Shown: positions 37,099 to 44,819 of the stretch, piece by piece | Numbering within the stretch: the stretch's first letter is position 1 | Layout: each line of letters starts with the position of its first letter | Assembly: GCA_040403095.1 (NCBI GenBank) | Contig: JBBALI010000001.1 | Location: forward strand, 124,001-188,000 | Length of the DNA: 64,000 nt | Reading direction: 5' to 3' | Source: JAQVCM01 sp040403095 | GTDB lineage: Bacteria > Bacteroidota > Bacteroidia > Flavobacteriales_D > Crocinitomicaceae | Position numbers and translations under genes: made by a program | The notes under the pieces: generated by a model | The model's database searches: none | What the model was told of the DNA's origin: nothing | What the model saw: the letters and a program-made list of their open reading frames with translations, nothing else

Positions 37099-37219
37099 AA
37101 ATTCGTTTCACAAAAGAATTAAAAAGGAGTTTTTAATAAACCACAAGGAGTTAAATTAAATTTTAAAAGATGAGAATTTAGTTAAAAGTTATTTTTTTGA
37201 ATTAAATTCGTTTCACAAA
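37099..37219. repeat. Two copies of a 16-base direct repeat before the AraC gene
   Basis: AAATTCGTTTCACAAA occurs at 37099-37114 and again at 37204-37219, 105 bases apart, in the 168-base gap between the divergent PBP and AraC genes. The second copy ends on the A of the AraC start codon. Each copy contains a TAnnTTCG-like sequence close to the promoter box, so they could be duplicated promoters or autoregulatory sites. Otherwise the gap is AT-rich with no gene. Confidence 0.6.
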
Positions 37220-38073
37220 TGGATTATATCTTCAAAAATAAAGACGGTTTTGGGCAGGTAAGATTATTTTCAAACAAAATAGACTTAGAGCAATATTATT
37301 TTGAGCAAAAATCGGGTTTTAGTTTTCATACAATTGCATGGAATAGAGGAAAAAATCAAATTATTACAATCGACGAAGTCCAATATCATTTTGAAGAAAA
37401 CACTGTGCTGCCTCTCATGCTGAATCAGTCTTTTAAGTTTGAAAATCCACAAGATATTGTTGCTTGGCAATTTAACCAAGAATTTTATTGCATAGCAAAT
37501 CACGATGCGGAAGTTGGCTGCGTAGGCTTTATATTTTTTGGTCCATCTCCAACCATGTTTGTTTTTTTGGATGAAGAACAAAAAAGGAAAATGCAAAGTA
37601 TTTTCGAGTTATTTGAGGAAGAATTTAATTCGGATGAAGATATCAAGGGAGAAATGCTAAGAATGCTACTTGTTCGACTGATTATTAATATCACAAGACT
37701 TGCAAAAAAACAATACCTAGGTAGCGAAGAAGTCGTAGAAGAAAAATTTAATTTAATTCGTCAATTTAATTTGTTGGTAGAAATTCATTTTAGAAAAGAA
37801 CATCAAATTGCCTTTTATTCAGACTTATTAAATAAATCCTCAAAAACGATTTCAAATTACTTTTCACTATACAGCAGTAAAACACCACTTCAAATAATTC
37901 AAAACAGAATCATCAGTGAAGCCAAACGATTATTTTATTATTCTGATAAATCAGTAAAAGAAATTGCTGATGAATTAGGGTTTGAAGACGCTGCACATTT
38001 TAGTAAATTCTTTAAAAAACATACTTCTTTGAGCCCTACTGAGCTTAAAAAAGCTACTCAAAACCCTATTTAG
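37219..38073 (+). CDS. AraC-family transcriptional regulator
   Basis: A 284-residue DNA-binding regulator. The N-terminal half is a cupin-like sensing domain (HTIAWNRGKNQIITIDEVQYHFEENTVLPLMLNQ). The last ~90 residues are the double helix-turn-helix domain, with SSKTISNYFSLYSSKTPLQIIQNRI as first motif and SVKEIADELGFEDAAHFSKFFKKHTSLSP as second, typical of the family. The gene ends directly at a pair of 21-base-spaced repeats, after which a nine-gene block starts on the same strand. It most likely controls that block. The ligand is unknown; the N-terminus has the aromatic-rich cupin layout that often binds small molecules. Confidence 0.9.
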   Translation: MDYIFKNKDGFGQVRLFSNKIDLEQYYFEQKSGFSFHTIAWNRGKNQIITIDEVQYHFEENTVLPLMLNQSFKFENPQDIVAWQFNQEFYCIANHDAEVGCVGFIFFGPSPTMFVFLDEEQKRKMQSIFELFEEEFNSDEDIKGEMLRMLLVRLIINITRLAKKQYLGSEEVVEEKFNLIRQFNLLVEIHFRKEHQIAFYSDLLNKSSKTISNYFSLYSSKTPLQIIQNRIISEAKRLFYYSDKSVKEIADELGFEDAAHFSKFFKKHTSLSPTELKKATQNPI

Positions 38074-38102
38074 GGAACAATCTACACATATTCGGGAACA
38101 AT
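38073..38102. promoter_or_regulatory. Candidate AraC operator: GGGAACAAT direct repeat, 21-base spacing
   Basis: GGGAACAAT occurs at 38073-38081 and 38094-38102, exactly 21 bases (two helical turns) apart in the same orientation, the usual arrangement of AraC-family half-sites. It begins at the last base of the AraC stop codon and lies about 70-100 bases upstream of the predicted start of transcription of the YHS block. Confidence 0.55.
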
Positions 38103-38140
38103 TTCTATTTTCTGTCCTATCAATTGATTGCATTTTTGCA

Positions 38141-38168
38141 TTGTCAAAATGAAAGGACTTTTATTTTG
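38141..38168 (+). promoter_or_regulatory. Possible promoter of the YHS-to-LysE block
   Basis: TTG at 38141-38143 and TTATTTTG at 38161-38168 (one mismatch to TAnnTTTG) are 17 bases apart; transcription would start about 38175, some 30 bases before the first ATG. Confidence 0.45.
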
Positions 38169-38203
38169 ACAGATTAAGCAAATTAATAATCAAAATAAGA
38201 AAT

Positions 38204-38665
38204 ATGAAAAAATTCATTCTAACAGTAATTCTAATTGTTTTCGGTGTAGGTATAGCTACTTCGCAAACCGCTTTAAGAAAAAAACACTTTAATATTGAAA
38301 AAGGAGTTGCAATTCAGGGATATGATCCTGTTGCTTATTTTATTTCAGGCAAAGCAATTTTAGGAAATAAAAGCTTGGCTGTTACAACAGAAGGAATCAC
38401 CTATTATTTCTCCTCTCAAAAATACAAGGATTTTTTTCTAAAAAACCCAACAAAATTTGAACCACAATACGGTGGATGGTGTGCTTATGCGATGGGCGAG
38501 AATAATGAAAAAGTAGAAATTGACCCCGAAACTTTCAAAATTGTAGATGGTAAATTATACTTGTTTTATCATTCTTGGACAAACAATACATTGACAAAAT
38601 GGAATGAAAATCAAAAAACTTTAAAATCAAAAGCTGATAAAAATTGGTCAGTTATTTACAAATAA
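38204..38665 (+). CDS. Secreted YHS-domain protein
   Basis: A 153-residue protein with a signal peptide ending near IATSQT. The mature part is a YHS domain: IQGYDPVAYFISGKAI, TEGITYYFSSQKYKDFFLKNPTKFEPQYGGWCAYAMG and the following NNEKVEIDPETFKIVDGKLYLFY match the family pattern. YHS domains are thought to bind metal ions, and periplasmic versions of this length are common in proteobacteria and Bacteroidota next to redox genes. The single cysteine (GGWCAYAM) could be a ligand. It is the first gene of the block and 12 bases before the DoxX gene. Confidence 0.9.
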   Translation: MKKFILTVILIVFGVGIATSQTALRKKHFNIEKGVAIQGYDPVAYFISGKAILGNKSLAVTTEGITYYFSSQKYKDFFLKNPTKFEPQYGGWCAYAMGENNEKVEIDPETFKIVDGKLYLFYHSWTNNTLTKWNENQKTLKSKADKNWSVIYK

Positions 38666-38677
38666 AACCCAATCATT

Positions 38678-39082
38678 ATGAAATTAAAAACCATTGCATC
38701 TTGGATACTTAGGTTAGTCGCAGCATTAATTCTATTACAAACGCTTTACTTCAAATTTTCAGCGCATCCAGAATCGGTTGCTTTATTCACAAAACTAGGC
38801 GTTGAACCTTGGGGTAGAATTGGAACTGGCGTCCTAGAGCTAATCACTGCAATTTTACTAATTCTTCCAACTACGGTTTTTATAGGAGCATTTTTAGGGT
38901 CAGGCATAATGGGCGGAGCAATACTTTCTCACATTTCAATAATTGGCATTGAATCGAAAGGAGATGGCGGACAATTGTTTCTTCTAGCGATTCTTGTTCT
39001 TCTCTTTTGCACAACAATTTGCATCATGCATTGGAAACAAGGAATTTTAATTTATAATAAAATATTAAAAAGCAAAAAATGA
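38678..39082 (+). CDS. DoxX-family membrane protein
   Basis: A 134-residue protein with four hydrophobic segments in the DoxX layout: a first helix ending in QTLYFKFSAHPESVALFTKLGVEPWGRIGTGVLELI, then two helices with FIGAFLGSGIMGGAILSHI and a final one. Members are linked to membrane redox systems and thiosulfate metabolism, but the role is generally unclear. Its stop overlaps the next start as ATGA, so translation is coupled to the barrel gene. Confidence 0.88.
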   Translation: MKLKTIASWILRLVAALILLQTLYFKFSAHPESVALFTKLGVEPWGRIGTGVLELITAILLILPTTVFIGAFLGSGIMGGAILSHISIIGIESKGDGGQLFLLAILVLLFCTTICIMHWKQGILIYNKILKSKK

Positions 39083-39996
39083 AAATATATCTTTTCCTCT
39101 TATTTGCAATTTTAACTGCAAATGGATACGCACAGGGTTGCAGTGATGCTGGTTTTTGTACTGTTGGAGATAACAATTCAAACGCAGAAGACACGTTAAA
39201 AGAATCGAAAAACAAATTAAGTCTATTGTTAACCAATAGCATAGGCGATCAAAACGTTTTTGTATTTACACCTGGCATTCAATATGAAATTGCATTAAAT
39301 ACTCATTTCACTTTGCAATCAAAAATCACTGGAAATTATGCATCAGGAGATTTAGGAAAAGCAACAGGTTTTGGAGATTTATTTATCTCTTCCGTTTATG
39401 AATTCAATACAAAAAAGAAAGTAAAACATACTTTTACCTTGGGAACAAAAATCCCATTGAATCTTGGAGATATTCGAAACGGTCAAAAACCATTGCCGAT
39501 GCAATACCAAAGTAGCTTAGGTACATTCGATTTAATCCTTGGATATAAAATAAAATTCAAAAAAATATTCGCAAACCTTGCTTGGCAACAACCTCTGACA
39601 GGGAGAAATCGAAATACATTTTTGCCTCAATATTTGAATACTATTGAGGCTTTTAACTATCCTCCAAGCAATGATTTCAATCGAAAAGGAGACGTTTTAT
39701 TTCGTTTTGGATATCAATTTATTTCCAACACCAAATGGAAATGGAATTCCTCCATTCTTAGCATTTACCATCTCGGCGAGGATACCTACGTTGATGGGAA
39801 CTTGAGTATTAATCCTATAAAAATTGCTGGTTCTGAAGGATTAACAGTAAATCTAACCACAATGCTTTCCTGCAAAATAAATAAATCAATCACCATTGGT
39901 TTATCTGGTGGAGTGCCGTTGGTTGTCAGAAAAGTAAGACCCGATGGATTAACAAGGGCTTTTGCCTTAACCCCAGAATTGAATTTTAACTTTTAA
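39079..39996 (+). CDS. Secreted barrel-like protein, unknown function
   Basis: A 305-residue protein with a signal peptide (ending AQG) and a short CSDAGFC segment at the mature N-terminus, with two cysteines that may form a disulfide or bind metal. The rest looks like an outer-membrane beta barrel: alternating strands such as FTLQSKITGNYASGDLG and KVKHTFTLGTKIPLNLGD, and a final strand ending NFNF with a terminal phenylalanine. It is probably the outer-membrane component of the block. Gaps to both neighbours are overlap and 12 bases. Confidence 0.75.
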   Translation: MKIYLFLLFAILTANGYAQGCSDAGFCTVGDNNSNAEDTLKESKNKLSLLLTNSIGDQNVFVFTPGIQYEIALNTHFTLQSKITGNYASGDLGKATGFGDLFISSVYEFNTKKKVKHTFTLGTKIPLNLGDIRNGQKPLPMQYQSSLGTFDLILGYKIKFKKIFANLAWQQPLTGRNRNTFLPQYLNTIEAFNYPPSNDFNRKGDVLFRFGYQFISNTKWKWNSSILSIYHLGEDTYVDGNLSINPIKIAGSEGLTVNLTTMLSCKINKSITIGLSGGVPLVVRKVRPDGLTRAFALTPELNFNF

Positions 39997-40008
39997 ACAA
40001 CTACAATT

Positions 40009-40437
40009 ATGCGCTTTTTATTTTCCCTTTTGATTGTTGCTGGTTGTTTACTGGCCAATTCTTGTAAAAAGAAAGAAAATTTTGCATCCACGCAAATTCT
40101 AAACGAAACAGTTAATACATCTGCAATTCTAAAATACAAAGGCACTTTTACCTCAGGCCCTTATGGAACAACGATTGGCACAGCAGAAATTTACTTGCAA
40201 GATTCCATTTATCTTTTAAAAATATCCAATTTCAATACCACGAATGGTCCAGCATTGCATGTTTATTTGTCAAAAGAATCGATGCCAATCAATTACGTTG
40301 ATTTAGGAAGTCTAAAATCTATCAATGGCAGTCATGTTTATGCGATTAACGGACAACTAGACTTTAGTCAGTACAAATTTATTTCTATCCACTGTGTCGA
40401 ATACAATCATCTATTTGGATCAGCAATTTTAAATTAA
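40009..40437 (+). CDS. DM13-domain lipoprotein
   Basis: A 142-residue lipoprotein: the signal peptide ends at the lipobox ANSC (Cys19), followed by KKKE. Residues about 45-140 form a DM13 domain, recognisable from YKGTFTSGPYGTTIGTAEIYLQDS, NGPALHVYLSKE and the FISIHCVEYNHLFGSAIL end. DM13 domains occur in electron-transfer and cell-surface proteins and have been proposed to hold a redox-active cysteine; here a cysteine is present in the HCVEYN segment. Such a role remains an inference. Confidence 0.85.
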   Translation: MRFLFSLLIVAGCLLANSCKKKENFASTQILNETVNTSAILKYKGTFTSGPYGTTIGTAEIYLQDSIYLLKISNFNTTNGPALHVYLSKESMPINYVDLGSLKSINGSHVYAINGQLDFSQYKFISIHCVEYNHLFGSAILN

Positions 40438-40441
40438 AAAA

Positions 40442-40942
40442 ATGATTTTCAATCAATTAAAACAACAATTAAGTTCATTAGGCAATTTACTATTGCAATT
40501 AAATGACGAGCAATATTCCCAAAAAATTGCACATTTAGGAAGTGCAAGTATCGGTGGGCACACTAGACATATTATTGAGCTATTAATTTGTGCAACAGAT
40601 GGTTTTACATCTGGGACTGTTGATTACATCAATAGAACAAGAAATTTGACTTTGGAAAATGATCGATTGTATGCAGAAATGGAAATTGCTAAACTGCAGG
40701 AAAATTTCAACAAACCGGACAAGCATTTAAATCTTGTTGTGGATGAATTGGAAGATACCTTTGGAACTCAAGTAACAACTACCTACTTCAGAGAAATTGT
40801 GTACAATACCGAACATGTTATTCATCATTTGGCTTTGATAAAAGTGGCCCTCATTGAGTTGAATTTAAATCTAGTAGATGACAATTTTGGAATGGCCTAT
40901 TCGACCTTAAAATACAAAGCTTTAAAAATTAAAAACAATTGA
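40442..40942 (+). CDS. DinB-superfamily protein
   Basis: A 166-residue cytosolic four-helix protein of the DinB/YfiT type. Two histidine-rich segments, GGHTRHIIELLICATDGF and NTEHVIHHLALIKVAL, provide the three histidines that bind a metal ion in this superfamily. Several members use low-molecular-weight thiols as cofactors, for example in bacillithiol S-transfer. It is not DNA polymerase IV despite the name. It begins four bases after the DM13 gene. Confidence 0.85.
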   Translation: MIFNQLKQQLSSLGNLLLQLNDEQYSQKIAHLGSASIGGHTRHIIELLICATDGFTSGTVDYINRTRNLTLENDRLYAEMEIAKLQENFNKPDKHLNLVVDELEDTFGTQVTTTYFREIVYNTEHVIHHLALIKVALIELNLNLVDDNFGMAYSTLKYKALKIKNN

Positions 40943-40957
40943 TAAAAATTTAAAACC

Positions 40958-41707
40958 ATGTGCACTGTCGTATTTATTCCCGATGAAAACAAACAATACT
41001 TCGCATCATTAAGAGATGAAAGCCCTATCAGGCCTCAGGCAATTGTTCCAGCACTTTATAAAACAAATGAAGCCAAATATTTGATGCCAAAAGATGCGCT
41101 TGCCGGAGGAACTTGGATTGGAATCAATGAATTTAAAAATGTGATTATTTTGCTAAATGGTGGATTTGAAAATCATAACAAAAAAGACTCTTACACTAAA
41201 AGTCGCGGGCAAATTGTTCATGAATTATTACAATCAATTATGCCGGTTGTAGATTGGCAACTCATGGAATTAAATGATATTGAACCATTTACATTAGTGG
41301 TGTGGAGTGATAACCACTTATTTGAATTGGTTTGGGACGGTGCAACGAAACACAGAAAAGGCTTAGATTCATCAATCTTACATCTTTGGTCTTCTTCAAC
41401 TCTGTATCAAAGTAAATTTAAAATAAAGAGAAGAGAACTTTTTATGCAATGGATTTCTGAAAAACCCTCTATTACAAAACATTCTGTGCTACATTTTTTT
41501 AAATCGAGGAATGATGCTGAGAATGGTTTCATAATAAACAGAAGCGCAAACATGAAAACTTTAAGTTATTCATTTATAGAATTATCTGAAAATAATTTGG
41601 CACATTTTGATTATTTCGACTTACAAAATCAAAACCACACGCAAACAAGCATTGAATTGATTGCAAAAACAAATAGCTGTCTATTGGAAAATCATTCTAT
41701 TCACTAA
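40958..41707 (+). CDS. NRDE/TANGO2-family protein
   Basis: A 249-residue cytosolic protein starting with MCTVVFIPDEN, the hallmark cysteine-2 of the family, then FASLRDESPIRP at the position of the NRDE motif (here the first residue is leucine instead of asparagine), DALAGGTWIGINEF and FTLVVWSDNHLFELVWDG. The N-terminal cysteine suggests an Ntn-hydrolase-like fold in which Cys2 becomes the nucleophile after removal of Met1. Eukaryotic TANGO2 proteins have been linked to haem or lipid handling. The reaction is unknown. Confidence 0.85.
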   Translation: MCTVVFIPDENKQYFASLRDESPIRPQAIVPALYKTNEAKYLMPKDALAGGTWIGINEFKNVIILLNGGFENHNKKDSYTKSRGQIVHELLQSIMPVVDWQLMELNDIEPFTLVVWSDNHLFELVWDGATKHRKGLDSSILHLWSSSTLYQSKFKIKRRELFMQWISEKPSITKHSVLHFFKSRNDAENGFIINRSANMKTLSYSFIELSENNLAHFDYFDLQNQNHTQTSIELIAKTNSCLLENHSIH

Positions 41708-41718
41708 AAATTTAAAAA

Positions 41719-42402
41719 ATGTCAATATTTAAATCAAAGCGCATACTGATAACAGCTGGACCGACGCGGGAGGCTATTGATCCCGTTCGATATATCACCA
41801 ATCATTCAACTGGTAAAATGGGATATGCACTTGCGTCTCATTTATTGAGCTTGGGAGCGGATGTTCGCGTCGTTTCTGGTCCTGTTTGTTTGAATCATCA
41901 ATTTCCGAATGATAAAATTATCCAAATAGAATCTGCTGATGACATGCTAGCAGCTATGCAAAAAATAGCACACGAAGCAGATATTATAATTTTTGCAGCC
42001 GCAGTGGCTGATTATAAATGCGAGAAAATCGCTTATCAGAAAATAAAAAAGAAAGACCAAAGTATGTCAATTAGCCTTGTACCAAATCCTGATATCGCTT
42101 TGGAATTATCGAAATCAAAAAAGCAAAATCAAACGTTTATTGGGTTTGCTTTAGAAACTGAAAACGGTTTAGAAAATGCCAGGTCCAAAATGCAGCGAAA
42201 AGGATTTGATAGCATCATTTTAAATATTCACAATGAAAACGGAAGTGGTTTTGGACATGACACGAATCGAATTCAAATAATAGACAGTGATTTCTCGATT
42301 ACTGATTTTCCAATGAAACATAAATCACAAGTTGCCATTGATATAGTCAACCATCTTTCAAAAAAAATAATGTTTGAATCACTAGATTCAGAAATTGCTT
42401 AA
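41719..42402 (+). CDS. Stand-alone CoaB-like (phosphopantothenoylcysteine synthetase-type) protein
   Basis: A 227-residue protein matching the C-terminal, synthetase half of CoaBC: ILITAGPTREAIDPVRYITNHSTGKMG at the N-terminus, FAAAVADYKCE, PNPDIALELSK, FIGFALETENGLENAR and the FGHDTNRIQII end. In CoaB these form the CTP site and the site joining 4'-phosphopantothenate to cysteine. The flavin-binding decarboxylase half is absent. It may be a paralogue beside a normal CoaBC elsewhere, with a different acid or amine as substrate; the genomic setting with an ATP-grasp enzyme and exporter supports that view but does not prove it. Confidence 0.88.
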   Translation: MSIFKSKRILITAGPTREAIDPVRYITNHSTGKMGYALASHLLSLGADVRVVSGPVCLNHQFPNDKIIQIESADDMLAAMQKIAHEADIIIFAAAVADYKCEKIAYQKIKKKDQSMSISLVPNPDIALELSKSKKQNQTFIGFALETENGLENARSKMQRKGFDSIILNIHNENGSGFGHDTNRIQIIDSDFSITDFPMKHKSQVAIDIVNHLSKKIMFESLDSEIA

Positions 42403-42414
42403 GCCAAGAATTCC

Positions 42415-43470
42415 ATGGATAAATTAAAAATAAAATTGAAAAGGGCACGAATAAAAACATTTAACTGGGAATATTGGCCGATGTGGCTGGTTTATTTTCC
42501 TGCTAGTTTTTACTTCTTGTACTTGGCTATAAAAGCGAGAAGTTTTTTCTTTTTCTCAGCATCCAATCCTACGATTGAAAATGGCGGAATGCTGTTTGAA
42601 AGCAAATGGAAAATTTTTAAACTTATCCCAAACGAACTTTTTCCAAACACGATTTACATTGAGGAATTTGAAAATTTTGAATCAATAAAGGAAAAAGTCA
42701 AAGTAGCGAATCTATTGCTTCCACTAATTGCAAAACCAGACATTGGCGGCAGAGGATTTGGGGTAAAAAAAATACATTCAATGCTAGAACTTGAAAATTA
42801 TCGAAACGCAGTAAAAGTGCCGTTTTTAATTCAAGAATGCGTGAATTATCCTTTAGAATTAAGTGTTTTCTACTTTCGAAATCCCACGGAAAACAAAGGT
42901 CAAATCACTTCGGTAACATTCAAAGAGCTCCTAAATATCACTGGAGATGGTTATTCAAAAATAATTGATTTGATCAAAAAAAATGACAGGGCTTTTTTAC
43001 AGTTTGAAAAATTGAAAAATGATCCAAAAATTGACATGAATGAAATCCTTCAAAAGGATGAAAACCGGACTTTAGTTCCATACGGAAACCATGTTTTGGG
43101 TGCTAAATTTGTAAACTTCAATCATATCATTGACAATGAATTGACTGAAACATTTGATGCAATTAGTAAGCGAATTGATGGTTTCTATTTTGGAAGATAT
43201 GACATTAGATGCACCAGTATTGAAGATTTAAAAAAAGGTAAAAACATTTCAATTCTTGAATTAAATGGTTCAGGAGCTGAACCTGCGCACATTTACGATC
43301 CAAATTTTTCTTATTTCAAAGCACAAAAAGTATTGGCTAACTACTTTAAAAACATGTACATCGCATCTTTTGAAAACCATAAAAAGGGCACTTCATACAT
43401 GAGCTATAAAGAGTTCAAATTGGTTAGAATACTAGAATCTGAGTATAAAAATAAAATTTCTCTGACATGA
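42415..43470 (+). CDS. ATP-grasp protein, substrate unknown
   Basis: A 351-residue protein with an ATP-grasp fold. LPLIAKPDIGGRGFGVKKI (residues about 99-118) supplies the phosphate-binding lysine and loop, FLIQECVNYPLELSVFYFR the adenine site, and ISILELNGSGAEP the metal-binding glutamate and asparagine. The N-terminal ~90 residues include a hydrophobic stretch (WLVYFPASFYFLYLAI, about 23-38) that may be a membrane segment. The fold joins a carboxylate to an amine, as in D-Ala-D-Ala ligase. It overlaps the LysE-like gene by four bases (ATGA). Confidence 0.85.
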   Translation: MDKLKIKLKRARIKTFNWEYWPMWLVYFPASFYFLYLAIKARSFFFFSASNPTIENGGMLFESKWKIFKLIPNELFPNTIYIEEFENFESIKEKVKVANLLLPLIAKPDIGGRGFGVKKIHSMLELENYRNAVKVPFLIQECVNYPLELSVFYFRNPTENKGQITSVTFKELLNITGDGYSKIIDLIKKNDRAFLQFEKLKNDPKIDMNEILQKDENRTLVPYGNHVLGAKFVNFNHIIDNELTETFDAISKRIDGFYFGRYDIRCTSIEDLKKGKNISILELNGSGAEPAHIYDPNFSYFKAQKVLANYFKNMYIASFENHKKGTSYMSYKEFKLVRILESEYKNKISLT

Positions 43471-44045
43471 TATTTTTTGGAATTTTAATTGGTTTTTATG
43501 GGTATTTATTTCCTGGAAACATCAACCTGATGGTGGTCGAAATCTACGCACAAAAAAAATACCGTTTTTTAATCTTCACCCTCGTTTTGATTTTGGCGTT
43601 TGAAACAATTTATTGCTTGATGTCACTTCTTTTACTTGGAACATTTAAAAGCCACCCAAGCATTTTCACCTGGATCGAAGTAATTTCCTCATTAATGGTT
43701 TCTTTATTGGGGATTTGGATGATTTTTGAAAATAAAAATAACGCGCAAAAATCACAGAGAAATACGGTAGTTCGCGGAATTTTTTCCATTATTTTTCATC
43801 CACAACAAATACCATTTTGGGTAATAATGGGCGTATTTGTAAATCAATTTATTCAACTAAAAGCAAACAATTGGCCACTTTATCAATTTGCACTTTTAAA
43901 TGCAGTAGGAACTTTTATCGCAATGGTTTTTTACATGATTTTTGGTTCAAAATTATTCAACTATTTGCAATTAAATTTGAATCAAATTAATAAAATAATG
44001 GGTTCCATTTACCTTGTGGTTGGGTTTTATGGACTATTTAAATAA
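43467..44045 (+). CDS. LysE-family transporter
   Basis: A 192-residue inner-membrane protein with about five hydrophobic segments and the LysE/RhtB-type opening FFGILIGFYGYLFPGNINLMVVEI, where the PGN(I/L) turn is characteristic. Members export amino acids or related small molecules. Start overlaps the ATP-grasp stop, so the export step is translated together with synthesis. The last 75 codons recur as a fragment at 45303-45527 inside the second copy of a direct repeat. It is the last gene of the block. Confidence 0.88.
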   Translation: MIFFGILIGFYGYLFPGNINLMVVEIYAQKKYRFLIFTLVLILAFETIYCLMSLLLLGTFKSHPSIFTWIEVISSLMVSLLGIWMIFENKNNAQKSQRNTVVRGIFSIIFHPQQIPFWVIMGVFVNQFIQLKANNWPLYQFALLNAVGTFIAMVFYMIFGSKLFNYLQLNLNQINKIMGSIYLVVGFYGLFK

Positions 44046-44464
44046 ACAATTTCAGCAACTAATCCTTTCAGGTTCTAAAACATAAAATTAAAATTTTAGC
44101 GTAAGAGCATCGATTAGTTAAATAAAAAATTTCTCCTGTTTGTTATTAAATTTATAACTTTGATAAAGGATGAAAATTGAAGAAAGCAAATTAAGGCAAA
44201 TTCAAGAACTTTGTAAGATTAACAAGGTCAAATCACTATTTGCTTTTGGTTCCGTTTTGCGATCTGATTTTAATGACGCTTCAGATATCGATTTGATTGT
44301 TGATTTTGATGAAAAAGACCCCATTAAGTACTCTGATTTATACTTTAACTTAAAAGATAAATTAGAAACGATATTGACACGACACGTAGATTTACTTGAA
44401 GAAAGAGCAGTAAAAAACAAATTTTTCAGACAAGAACTAGATAGCACCAAAGTGAAAATTTATG
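43821..44464 (+). repeat. Copy 1 of a ~644-bp imperfect direct repeat
   Basis: Contains the 3' end of the LysE gene, the intergenic promoter region and the whole mntA gene. It matches 45303-45944. Up to 44270 there are only two differences in about 450 bases; from 44271 to 44464 there are about 15 substitutions and two indels, so the copies are mosaic. The 838 bases between the copies hold hepT and a lipoprotein gene. Confidence 0.95.
44155..44162 (+). promoter_or_regulatory. Predicted -7 box of mntA-hepT
   Basis: TAACTTTG matches TAnnTTTG and ends seven bases before the mntA ATG, so the message would start at or near the start codon. The same box is kept in the duplicated copy at 45637-45644. 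Confidence 0.5.
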
Positions 44465-44472
44465 GATATTAA
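44170..44472 (+). CDS. mntA: MntA-type nucleotidyltransferase, antitoxin of a MNT-HEPN pair
   Basis: A 100-residue minimal nucleotidyltransferase. The catalytic pattern GSx10DxD is exact: Gly27-Ser28, ten residues, Asp39-Ile-Asp41. In the characterised MntA/HepT systems this enzyme adds AMP groups to a tyrosine of the HEPN toxin and so neutralises it. The stop overlaps the hepT start by 11 bases, the usual arrangement. The whole gene lies inside the first copy of a direct repeat; a broken second copy follows at 45652. DNA protection or plasmid-like stabilisation are roles known from the family. Confidence 0.92.
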   Translation: MKIEESKLRQIQELCKINKVKSLFAFGSVLRSDFNDASDIDLIVDFDEKDPIKYSDLYFNLKDKLETILTRHVDLLEERAVKNKFFRQELDSTKVKIYGY

Positions 44473-44800
44473 GATTAACGCTTGGCTACTTGACATTCAA
44501 CAATGTATTGATGAAATATTGATTTTTAAGGGTGAAAACACTGATTTTTTGGCCTATAAATCAGATTTAAAAACAAAAAAAGCAATCGAAAGAAACATTG
44601 AAATAATTGGGGAAGCAGTTAATAGAATATTGAAAGTTAACCCAGATTTTCAAATAAAAAACGCAAAGAATATTATTGGAACTCGAAATAGAATTATTCA
44701 TAGTTATGATAATATCTCTGATGAAGTTATTTGGACCATTGTTCAGAGAGAATTACCTGATTTAAAAATGCAAATTGAAAAATTGCTAAAACAAGAATAA
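44462..44800 (+). CDS. hepT: HepT-type HEPN ribonuclease toxin
   Basis: A 112-residue HEPN (DUF86) protein, all helical. The RNase motif Rx4HxY is exact: Arg75, His80, Tyr82 in RNRIIHSYDN; the tyrosine is the known target of AMP addition by the partner. The IERNIEIIGEAVNRIL segment is also characteristic. It is coupled to mntA by an 11-base overlap. Its own sequence is not part of the direct repeat, so only one hepT exists here. Confidence 0.93.
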   Translation: MDIKINAWLLDIQQCIDEILIFKGENTDFLAYKSDLKTKKAIERNIEIIGEAVNRILKVNPDFQIKNAKNIIGTRNRIIHSYDNISDEVIWTIVQRELPDLKMQIEKLLKQE

Positions 44801-44819
44801 ACTTTAATTCAAACACAAA

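Noticed and set aside
40442..40942. Reading the DinB-like protein as DNA polymerase IV
   Set aside because: The 166-residue size and histidine motifs fit the unrelated DinB/YfiT metal-binding superfamily.
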